The notes under the pieces: model-generated
What the model saw: only the letters and a program-made list of their open reading frames with translations
The model's database searches: none
Told to the model about the DNA's origin: nothing
In this document: positions 12,839 to 24,679 of the stretch, piece by piece
Position numbering within the stretch: the stretch's first letter is position 1
Layout: each line of letters begins with the position of its first letter
Source of the DNA: Protonemura montana
Taxonomy: Eukaryota; Arthropoda; Insecta; Plecoptera; Nemouridae
Length of the DNA: 64,000 bases
Assembly (NCBI GenBank): GCA_947568835.1
Contig: OX387602.1
Span: forward strand, 32,460,242 to 32,524,241
Direction of reading: 5' to 3'
Program-made: the position numbers and the translations under genes

Positions 12839-14541
12839 CTAAAACAGCGTTTTATCAATCAGATGTATGTCAAGTAGAATGAGAACTTTTTTTTGTATGT
12901 TTGGCACGTGAAATTAGTCAGAAAGTCACCCAAGGCGACACCTGTCATAATTGGGACAGATGTCAGATAGCAAAATATTAGCTCACTACAGACCAATCAT
13001 TTTCACCTTTCAATTCTACTCTTTCGTTATACGATTCAAGAAACAAAGTTAGCATCAGGAAGCGCTTCATGCAACGGCAGCTGCAGTTTTTTGACTATGG
13101 CTTTCACATAAAACATTTTCAGCACAAAAAAACATAGAATTGAACTAATTTCTAATCTAAGCGCTTGCCCATATACTAAGCCCTATAAGCATCGGGTACA
13201 GTTGCTTGCGATCATTATTTGTGGTCTGTTTGGATATGGAATGTTGAATATTTCTGGAGTTGAACCATCCATCTGCCGCTTTGTGGGTGAGTTGCTAGCA
13301 AACAAAATCTTTCGGTAGGTGTAATGTTTTTACAGAACCGCAAGAGGTTGGATTCCGTGCATGCACCAGCACGTAGAATGACCATTCCAGAGATATATTT
13401 GTCTCTATTTACTTACACATCTTGTTGCTTCTCCAGAAAACAATATTTGTTTTATGGTCTGCCGTACAGCTGTAATAAAATAAATGAGAATCACTTCAAA
13501 TTTAATATAATCATTTTAAATTATGTCCATTCTAACCTAACCTTCGAAGGGGCACATGAGGCCGGGGCAGGTGGAGGTCTTTCGAAGAAGATTTTTTTTT
13601 CATTTCCTTCGGCAGTAAAATTAAATAATTTGCTTACATGTACCTAATTATCAATTAAAACTGCTGCGTACAACTACTACTTACCAGAATTTATTAATAC
13701 TCGTGAAGATATCCAAGACGCCATTATTATATTTTCCCGACAGAGTGAATGAAGCACTAGGTACGGACTGAGGTTTTTACAGCTGTTTAATCAGTCACGT
13801 GATGATTGCATCATCTCCACGGTGGAAGCATAGATAAAAGGTGGAAGCCTTTGAATCAAGGAAGGTAGAATATCATTGGGTTTAAAAAAATTCGAACACG
13901 CCAATCCCATGGTGTATCAAATCAGAATCTCGAGAAACAAAAGAATATGTGTGTAAGTCTCTCATCTCTTTCCAATTCTATTGTTTTCAACTTTACAAAA
14001 TAGTAATCCTCATTGTGCCATTTACAAAAAGCATTTCAATCGTATTTAGCAATCGCTTTTAAACACTGCGCTGAGTCAGGTATTGGATGGGTGACAACCA
14101 CCTAACGGTTTTTCGTGTTGGAAACACCGGTCCCTTGATCGCCGAAGAAAAGCAACGGAGATTAACACGAAGTGCAAATATTGACATCTACTAAATTGCA
14201 TTTGTTTCATAATATGACAGAACAGCGTATTCTTGAATTTTGCGTAAATATATTCAAAAGAAAACAACCAAACCGAACTTGACCTTTGCATCGAGTTGTT
14301 CCGAAGTTGAGGTCGATGATCTGTGAAACCTGGCGCTAGAAGCCACCCGAGAATCCTGCCACTTAATATTCAAGTTGGGGATATCTGTTTCCGGGACAAA
14401 CCGACACGTACCCTAGAAGAGGTCTCGACATGGCAAGAGATTCAGTTTGTTCGACGCAGTCGTCTCAGCAAGATCGACGCCCTCGACCCCTGCTTATTCC
14501 ATCCCCTGCTTGGGGAGAGTCACCCTCTCGACGACGACGAC
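12839..14541. promoter_or_regulatory. Spacer between two divergent genes
   Basis: Lies between the first seen TUFM exon (minus) and the EB/LDLa start codon (plus). It should hold the missing TUFM 5' exon and both promoters. I could not pick a start exon or core promoter with confidence. A 5S-like fragment is at 14060-14105. Confidence 0.4.
14060..14130 (+). repeat. 5S-rRNA-like SINE head, single copy
   Basis: Contains cactgcgctgagtcaggt and attggatgggtgac, the core also found in the 91-bp arrays, but is followed by a different sequence (caccggtcccttgatcg). Probably a solitary SINE head or decayed copy. Confidence 0.5.
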
Positions 14542-14589
14542 ATGGGGGACTGTTTGACTCCCCACTCGGCCGTCACGTTCTGCTTCCTC
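14542..14589 (+). CDS. EB/LDLa gene, first coding exon (signal peptide start)
   Basis: ATG followed by [16 protein letters not shown] and a strong donor (CTC|gtaagtt), phase 0. Chosen because joining it to the next exon completes a hydrophobic core ending in a signal-peptidase-like AxA. GC-rich upstream sequence from about 14340 would be 5' UTR. Confidence 0.65.
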
Positions 14590-17500
14590 GTAAGTTCAAT
14601 CCACTGCATGACTACAAGCTTTAACTTGCTAGCAAATGAAGGCGTTTACCTGTGTACCCATGTACCTATGTACCTGTGTACCTATGTACCTATGTACCTA
14701 TGTACCCATGTACCTATGTACCTATGTACCTATGTGCCTATGTACCTATGTACCTATGTACCTATGTACCTATGTACCTATGTGCCTATGTACCCATGTA
14801 CCTATGTACCTATGTACCTATGAAAACATAGTAGCATCTTCATGTGTAGATCATGACAATAAGAAAGAAAAAACAAGGTATGGGCATCTATTGAAAGCAG
14901 AAAAAATTATGACAAAATACGACATTAAAAATCCCAACGTCACTGGTTATAAATTCTATAATAAAGCAGTAGCTATTTGCAATATTAAACCAACAACTGT
15001 GAATGTATCATATTGTAAGATTACTGTAAAAAAATTTCTGGTTCTAAATGCATTTTATACATTAGACGAATTTTTGTCTTGTACAATGTGAATTGTGAAT
15101 TGTATTGTATATATATATATATCGACATGTCTCATGCCAAAAGCGGCCAATTGTGATTAATAAACAATTATTATTATATTATTATTATTATTATGTACCT
15201 ATGTACCTATGTACCTATGTACCTATGTACCTATGTGCCTATGTACCCATGTACCTATGTACCTATGTACCTATGTACCTATGTACCTGTAAATATTACA
15301 ATTGAGATGCTTAAAACGGACCGTTTAAATCAACATCAGAGAGATTCTGTTGTCATGGTTTTATTCTCACGTGTTGCTGAGTCAATAATAAAATACTTGA
15401 CAGATTATTCTGCGGCAAATTTGTGGGAAACTCAGGAAGACAAACTTCGGCTTTCCGAGAAGCAATAGAGTTGAGTGATTCTCAATTTTTTATTACATAA
15501 ACAATACTAATCTTGAGCGAATGACAAGTTTTCAGACAACTTACTTATCTGATTACAAATAAAATGACCGTTTTTTATTGTGCGCCGTGTTTCAAAGCCG
15601 AAATCTCGCCAGAAAATGCAATTTTGAAAGCGATTATTTGTTATAATATTCCCTAAAGATCAAAGATTCCAGAAATGTTGGTCAAATCTCGACCAGACAA
15701 ATAGTGTCGATGAAATTGAAGTCTAAGTAACGTCCAGTAGCTACCGACAGCGGGGTAGGCAAAACCAATGCATCGGCTTAAAAATAATACCATTGGATGG
15801 ACCACTTTGATATAAATGCACAGATCAATTTAAATTTAACCAGCATTAATTTGCATTCCTCTGTCGTATCAATTTATCACAAGATATTTATCTTCTGCAG
15901 CAAACATTTCATCACTCAGATCACATTACTGATATCATATTTTGTAGATTTTGACCGCATGCGTCGCGAGGTCGGCGTCGGCGTCGCTGGGTCAACAATG
16001 CGACGGTGACGTCGAGTGCCGAACAGGCGTTGACGGCGCCGTGCGTTGCGTTGACGGCCGCTGCGCATGCGCACCTTATTACGCACAATTCAATGCGTCG
16101 CAATGCGTCGAGGGTGAGTTTAAAAAAACCAATCACAGCCTAGCAAAGGAGGTTCAATGTTAGCACGGGTATATCATGGTCCAGCATAGGAGATTCAATG
16201 TTAGCACGGGTATATCATGGCCTAGCATAGGAGGTTCAATGTTAGCACGGGTATATCATGGCCCAGCATAGGAGATTCAATGTTAGCACAGGTATATCAT
16301 GGCCTAGCATAGGAGGTTCAATGTTAGCACGGGTATATCATGGCCCAGCATAGGAGATTCAATGTTAGCACAGGTATATCATGGCCTAGCATAGGAGGTT
16401 CAATGTTAGCACGGGTATATCATGGCCCAGCATAGGAGATTCAATGTTAGCACGGGTATATCATGGCCTAGCATAGGAGGTTCAATGTTAGCACGGGTAT
16501 ATCATGGCCTAGCATAGGAGGTTCAATGTTAGCACGGGTTTATCATGACCTAGCATAGGAGGTTCAATGTTAGCACGGGTATATCATGGTCTAGCATAGG
16601 AGGTTCAATGTTAGCACGGGTATATCATGGCCCAGCATAGGAGGTTCAATGTTAGCACGGGTATATCATGGCCTAGCATAGGAGGTTTAATGTTACCACG
16701 GGTATATCATGGCCTAGCATAGGAGGTTCAATGTTACCACGGGTATATCATGGCCTAGCATAGGAGGTTCAATGTTAGCACGGGTATATCATGGCCTAGC
16801 ATAGGAGGTTCAATGTTAGCACGGGTATATCATGGACTATCATAGAAGGTTCAATGTTAGCACGGGTATATCATGGCCTAGCATACGAGGTTCAATGTTA
16901 CCACGGGTCTATCATGGCCTAGCATAGGAGGTTCAATGTTAGCACGGGTCTATCATGGCCTAGCATAGGAGGTTCAATGTTAGCACGGGTATATCATGGC
17001 CTAGCATAGGAGGTTCAATGTTAGCACGGGTATATCATGGCCTAGCATAGGAGGTTTAATGTTACCACGGGTATATCATGGCCTAGCATAGGAGGTTCAA
17101 TGTTACCACGGGTATATCATGGCCTAGCATAGGAGGTTCAATGTTAGCACGGGTATATCATGGCCTAGCATAGGAGGTTCAATGTTAGCACGGGTATATC
17201 ATGGCCTGGCATAGGAGGTTCAATGTTAGCACGGGTATATCATGGCCTAGCATAGGAGGTTCAATGTTAGCACGGGTATATCATGGCCTAGCATAGGAGG
17301 TTCAATGTTACCACGGGTATATCATGGCCCAGCATAGGAGGTTCAATGTTAGCACGGGTATATCATGGCCTAGCATAGGAGGTTCAATGTTAGCACGGGT
17401 ATATCATGGCCTGGCATAGGAGGTTCAATGTTACCACGGGTATATCATGGCCTAGCATAGGAGGTTCAATGTTAGCACGGGTATATCATGGCCTAGCATA

Positions 17501-20500
17501 GGAGGTTCAATGTTAGCACGGGTATATCATGGCCTAGCATAGGAGGTTCAATGTTACCACGGGTATATCATGGCCTGGCATAGGAGGTTCAATGTTAGCA
17601 CGGGTATATCATGGCCTAGCATAGGAGGTTCAATGTTAGCACGGGTATATCATGGCCTAGCATAGGAGGTTCAATGTTAGCACGGGTATATCATGGCCCA
17701 GCATAGGAGGTTCAATATTAGCGCGGGTATATCATGGCCTAGCATAGGAGGTTCAATGTTACCGCGGGTATATCATGGCCTAGCATAGGAGGTTCAATGT
17801 TAGCACGGGTATATCATGGCCTAGCATAGGAGGTTCAATGTTAGCAAGGGTATATCATGGCCTAGCATAGGAGGTTCAATGTTAGCACGGGTATATCATG
17901 GCCTAGCATAGGAGGTTCAATGTTAGCACGGGTATATCATGGCCCAGCATAGGAGGTTCAATGTAAGCGCGGGTATATCATGGCCTAGCATAGGAGGTTC
18001 AATGGTAGATTCAAAGTTTGGTAGCCATGGAGATGCTGAGAGCACCTGACAGAGCTTCTCAATTCTGCTATCTTATGTTACCACGGGTATATCATGGCCC
18101 AGCATAGGAGGTTCAATGGTAGATTCAAAGTTTGGTAGCCATGGAGATGCTGAGATCACCTGACAGAGCTTCTCAATTCTGCTATCTTATGTTACCACGG
18201 GTATATCATGGCCTAGCATAGGAGGTTCAATGGTAGATTCAACGTTTGGTAGCCATGGAGATGCTGATATCGCCTGACAGAGCTTCTCAATTCTGCTATC
18301 TTATGTTACCACGGGTATATCATGGCCCAGCATAGGAGGTTCAATGGTAGATTCAAAGTTTGGTAGCCATGGAGATGCTGAGATCACCTGACAGAGCTTC
18401 TCAATTCTGCTATCTTATGTTACCACGGGTATATCATGGCTCAGCATAGGAGGTTCAATGGTAGATTCAACGTTTGGTAGCCATGGAGATGCTGAGATCG
18501 CCTGACAGAGCTTCTCAATTCTGCTATCTTATGTTACCACGGGTATATCATGGCTCAGCATAGGAGGTTCAATGGTAGATTCAACGTTTGGTAGCCATGG
18601 AGATGCTGAGATCGCCTGACAGAGCTTCTCAATTCTGCTATCTTATGTTACCACGGGTATATCATGGCCCAGCATAGGAGGTTCAATGGTAGATTCAACG
18701 TTTGGTAGCCATGGAGATGCTGAGATCGCCTGACAGAGCTTCTCAATTCTGCTATCTTATGTTACCACGGGTATATCATGGCCCAGCATAGGAGGTTCAA
18801 TGGTAGATTCAACGTTTGGTAGCCATGGAGATGCTGAGATCGCCTGACAGAGCTTCTCAATTCTGCTATCTTATGTTACCACGGGTATATCATGGCCTAG
18901 CATAGGAGGTTCAATGGTAGATTCAACGTTTGGTAGCCATGGAGATGCTGAGATCGCCTGACAGAGCTTCTCAATTCTGCTATCTTATGTTACCACGGGT
19001 ATATCATGGCCTAGCATAGGAGGTTCAATGGTAGATTCAACGTTTGGTAGCCATGGAGATGCTGAGATCACCTGACAGAGCTTCTCAATTCTGCTATCTT
19101 ATGTTACCACGGGTATATCATGGCCTAGCATAGGAGGTTCAATGTTAGCACGGGTATATCATGGCCTAGCATAGGAGGTTCAATGTTACCACGGGTATAT
19201 CATGGCCTAGCATAGGAGGTTCAATGGTAGATTCAACGTTTGGTAGCCATGGAGATGCTGAGATCGCCTGACAGAGCTTCATAATTCTGCTATCTTATGT
19301 TACCACGGGTAAATCATGGCCCAGCATAGGAGGTTCAATGGTAGATTCAACGTTTGGTAGCCATGGAGATGCTGATATCGCCTGACAGAGCTTCTCAACT
19401 CTGCTATCTTATGTTACCACGGGTATATCATGGCCTAGCATAGGAGGTTCAATGTTAGCACGGGTATATCATGGCCTGGCATAGGAGGTTCAATGTTACC
19501 ACGGGTATATCATGGCCTAGCATAGGAGGTTCAATGGTAGATTCAACGTTTGGTAGCCATGGAGATGCTGATATCGCCTGACAGAGCTTCTCAATTCTGC
19601 TATCTTATGTTACCACGGGTATATCATGGCCCAGCATAGGAGGTTCAATGGTAGATTCAACGTTTGGTAGCCATGGAGATGCTGATATCGCCTGACAGAG
19701 CTTCTCAACTCTGCTATCTTATGTTACCACGGGTATATCATGGCCTAGCATAGGAGGTTCAATGGTAGATTAAACGTTTGGTAGCCATGGAGATGCTGAT
19801 ATCGCCTGACAGAGCTTCTCAATTCTGCTATCTTATGTTACCACGGGTATATCATGGCCCAGCATAGGAGGTTCAATGGTAGATTCAACGTTTGGTAGCC
19901 ATGGAGATGCTGATATCGCCTGACAGAGCTTCTCAACTCTGCTATCTTGTGTTACCAGCTGTGATGCTGGGAGCCCAGTGTTTGGTTGACCAGCAGTGCT
20001 CACTGAAGGTTGCTAACAGCGCGTGCGTAGACAACAAGTGCGTGTGCACGCACGCTCATCTGCAGTTCCGTCTCCACACTTGCCTCACGCGTGAGTACGG
20101 TCTAATGGCGTCGGTGAATGAGTGGATGATGATGAACCTAACTTAGCCTAGAAGGGACTTTCATCCTTACTAACTTTCCTCCCTCCAACCTCTCTCCCGA
20201 ACAAAACTGGTCATGTGTATGATGGTCACCCATCCAATACCTGACCCAGCGCAGTGTTGCTTAGCTTTCATCCCTCCAACCTCTCTCCCGAACAGAACTG
20301 GTCATGTGTATGATGGTCACCCATCCAATACCTGACTCAGCGCAGTGTGGCTTAACTTTCATCCCTTCAACCTCTCTCCCGAACAGAACTGGTCATGTGT
20401 ATGATGGTCACCCATCTAATACCTGACCCAGCGCAGTGTTGCTTAACTTGCATCCCTCCAACCTCTCTCCCGAACAGAACTGGTCATGTGTATGATGGTC

Positions 20501-23500
20501 ACCCATCCAATACCTGACCCAGCGCAGTGTTGCTTAACTTTCATCCCTCCAACCTCTCTCCCGAACAGAACTGGTCATGTGTATGATGGTCACCCATCCA
20601 ATACCTGACCCAGCGCAGTGTTGCTTAACTTTCATCCCTCCAACCTCTCTCCCGAACAGAACTGGTCATGTGTATGATGGTCACCCATCCAATACCTGAC
20701 TCAGCGCAGTGTTGCTTAACTTTCATCCCTCCAACCTCTCTCCCGAACAGAACTGGTCATGTGTATGATGGTCACCCATCCAATACCTGACCCAGCGCAG
20801 TGTTGCTTAACTTTCATCCCTCCAACCTCTCTCCCGAACAGAACTGGTCATATGCATTCAGCATCTTGGGTTGGGTTTAAGCTGGACATCAAATTTCTAC
20901 TGATTTAATTAGCATTCATTTTGCATCGCTTACAACGGCTTGGTTTTACATAAACAACAATGACTTTACAATCCAGACTTAGCATATGCCAATCATGTCA
21001 CGTCTGCAAAAGTCAGTATGTACTTCCTGCCCCTTACAGCCGCTACACCAGGCGACGCATGCTACAGCGACGCCCACTGCCGTCTCCATGACGACGCCTC
21101 TCACTGCGACTTCTTCATCCGCGACCTTCTGGGCCGATGTCGGTGCAGCGATGGCGTCCTGCGAGCCGGCGTCTGCAAGCCACGCTCTGTGCTAGTTCCA
21201 CACGACGCCGCTACCGACGCCAACATGGCCACGATGATAACGTCCTCCATGAAACCGTTCTACGACAACGCCCTCCCCGAGCCAACGCATCTGGTGACCG
21301 ACATGTACGATGCTATCGAAGATGAGCCGTCGACTCAGAAGATAGAAGTTACTGCAAAGCATGAAGAACAGCACAGCATCTTCGTCGGGCAGCTCGTGTC
21401 TTTCGGTAGACCAACCTCTTACTCCACGTCTGACGAGGCTGACACGACGCCGACGCTGGAGACCGACGCCTCAGCGCGATGGACGCTTCTAAGCGCCGAG
21501 ACGCTCCTACCAACGCAGGTACCATCTTACCCTACAGGGGTTGGATTAAAGTGTGATTTCAACTGAACGTCTAAAACTTTAAATAAAGAAAAATGTATCC
21601 ATTTTCAACAGAGCGACCCTCGATAAGATCTTTTCTTATGAACTGATCTCTAACTTCACAGCTGCGTGCGTAGCGGGTGCACTTCTAGTATCATATTTAT
21701 TTCCACAGCCGACTGAACCGACGCCCGCCGCGACGCTAGACGCCCTCAGTCTCGGTCAGCCGTGCGCAGACGATGCGCAGTGCCGCGCAGCCGACCCCGG
21801 CGCTGTCTGCGCGCGCGGCCGCTGTGACTGCGCAGTGCGCAGCAACGCGACGCAGCCGTGTGCAGCAGATAATACGGGCTGTCATGTGGGGACATTTCAG
21901 GTAGGTCGTAGGATCCAGTCAGCTGATCTCAAATAACATGGATACTGCATAGGATCCAGCCAGCTGATCTCAAATAACCTGGATAGAGCATAGGATCCAG
22001 CCAGCTGATCTCAAATAACCTGGATAGAGCATAGGATCCAGTCAGCTGATCTCAAATAACATGGATAGAGCATAGGATCCAGTCAGCTGATCTCAAATAA
22101 CCTGGATAGAGCATAGGATCCAGTCAGCTGATCTCAAATAACCTGGATAGAGCATAGGATCCAGCCAGCTGATCTCAAATAACCTGGATAGAGCATAGGA
22201 TCAAGCCAGCTGATCTCAAATAACCTGGATAGAGCATAGGATCCAGCCAGCTGATCTCAAATAACCTGGATAGAGCATAGGATCCAGCCAGCTGATCTCA
22301 AATAACCTGGATAGAGCATAGGATCCAGTCAGCTGATCTCAAATAACCTGGATAGAGCATAGGATCCAGCCAGTTGATCTCAAATAACCTGGATAGAGCA
22401 TAGGATCCAGCCAGCTGATCTCAAATAACCTGGATAGAGCATAGGATCCAGCCAGCTGATCTCAAATAACCTGGATAGAGCATAGGATCCAGTCAGCTGA
22501 TCTCAAATAACCTGGATAGTACATAGGATCCAGCCAGCTGATCTCAAATAACCTGGATAGAGCATAGGATCCAGCCAGCTGATCTCAAATAACCTGGATA
22601 GAGCATAGGATCCAGCCAGCTGATCTCAAATAACCTGGATAGAGCATAGGATCCAGCCAGCTGATCTCAAATAACCTGGATAGAGCATAGGATCCAGTCA
22701 GCTGATCTCAAATAACCTGGATAGAGCATAGGATCCAGCCAGATGATCTCAAATAACCTGGATAGAGCATAGGATCCAGCCAGCTGATCTCAAATAACCT
22801 GGATAGAGCATAGGATCCAGTCAGCTGATCTCAAATAACCTGGATAGAGCATAGGATCCAGCCAGCTGATCTCAAATAACCTGGATAGAGCATAGGATCC
22901 AGCCAGCTGATCTCAAATAACCTGGATAGAGCATAGGATCAAGCCAGCTGATCTCAAATAACCTGGATAGAGCATAGGATCCAGTCAGCTGATCTCAAAT
23001 AACCTGGATAGAGCATAGGATCCAGCCAGCTGATCTCAAATAACCTGGATAGAGCATAGGATCCAGCCAGCTGATCTCAAATAACCTGGATAGAGCATAG
23101 GATCCAGCCAGCTGATCTCAAATAACCTGGATAGAGCATAGGATCCAGTCAGCTGATCTCAAATAACTTGGATAGTACATAGGATCCAGCCAGCTGATCT
23201 CAAATAACCTGGATAGAGCATAGGATCCAGCCAGCTGATCTCAAATAACCTGGATAGAGCATAGGATCCAGCCAGCTGATCTCAAATAACCTGGATAGAG
23301 CATAGAATCCAGCCAGCTGATCTCAAATAACATGGATAGAGCATAGGATCCAGCCAGCTGATCTCAAATAACCTGGATAGAGCATAGGATCCAGCCAGCT
23401 GATCTCAAATAACATGGATAAAACATAGTTCTTATATTTGCCACCACCAGTGCGTGTCTACCGGCGCTTGCATCAGCTGGTTCTTCGTCTGTGACGGTCG

Positions 23501-24643
23501 CAGCGACTGCGCTGATGGGTCTGACGAGCGCTGCGCAGGTGACCTCGAGTCTAGTGTTAACTGCGCACGCGATGCACTGCGCTGCGCAGACGGGAGTTGT
23601 GTATCGCGGGCTGCGGTATGCGACGGCGCAGCTGATTGTCGAGACGGGACCGATGAGTTGGGTTGTGTTGGGCCGATCTGTCCTCCACATGCCTTCCAAT
23701 GCTCTGATGGCAGCTGCATTCCAAGGTAGGGACCAAGAGTGGTTGGAGGGTTGAAAGTGAAGCAACACTGCGCTGGGTCAGGTATTGGATGAGTGACCAT
23801 CATACACATGACCAGTTCTGTTCGGGAGAGAGGTTGGAGGGATGAAAGTTAAGCAACACTGCACTGGGTCAGGTATTGGATGGGTGACCATCATACACAT
23901 GACCAGTTCTGTTCAGGAGAGAGGTTGGAGGGATGAAAGTTAAGCAAAACTGCACTGGGTCAGGTATTGAATGGGTGACCATCATACACATGACCAGTTC
24001 TGTTCGGGAGAGAGGTTGGAGGGATGAAAGTTAAGCAACACTGCGCTGGGTCAGGTAATGGATGGGTGACTATCATACACATGACCAGTTCTGTTCGGGA
24101 GAGAGGTTGGAGGGAAGAAAGTTAAGCAACACTGCGCTGAGTCAGGTATTGGATGGGTGATCATCATACACATGACCAGTGCTGTTCGGGAGAGAGGTTG
24201 GAGGGATGAAAGTTAAGCAACACTGCGCTGGGTCAGGTATTGGATGGGTGACTATCATACACATGATCAGTTCTGTTCGGGAGAGAGGTTGGAGGGATGA
24301 AAGTTAGTACAGCAACTTCACTCGCCTTGCTTATCAACCTCTCGACAGCATGGATTTGTGGAGGAATCCTGTTGTTCGCGTTGTACCGTCCTTCGGAAGG
24401 GACGTTAAGCCGGTGGTCCCCTTGGTCTTCGACAGGAGTAGGCTACGTGCCGGCACCGGGTTTCCCCTCCTCCCTTCTAGTCTAGGTTAGGTTCATCATC
24501 ATCCAGTGTAATGTTAAATACACTAAACTCGGAAGCCTCGCTCGTAAAAAAAGACCATTGTTTGTTGCAGTTACGAGTTCTGCAACGCGATGACGTCATG
24601 TTCCGACGGCAGTGACGAGCCGACCGACTCCTGCAACGCTCCA

Positions 24644-24679
<36 letters not shown>

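Noticed and set aside
14323..14823. 166-codon frame running into YVPMYLCT repeats
   Set aside because: It begins at GTG, passes a strong donor at 14589 and ends in the octamer array. Only the part from 14542 to the donor is kept as exon.
20156..20850. Functional 5S rRNA gene cluster
   Set aside because: The unit is only 91 bp and covers just the internal-promoter part; flanking 5S stems are absent.
16130..23426. CRISPR-like arrays (41-bp repeats)
   Set aside because: Units abut with no unique spacers, the genome is eukaryotic and there are no cas genes.
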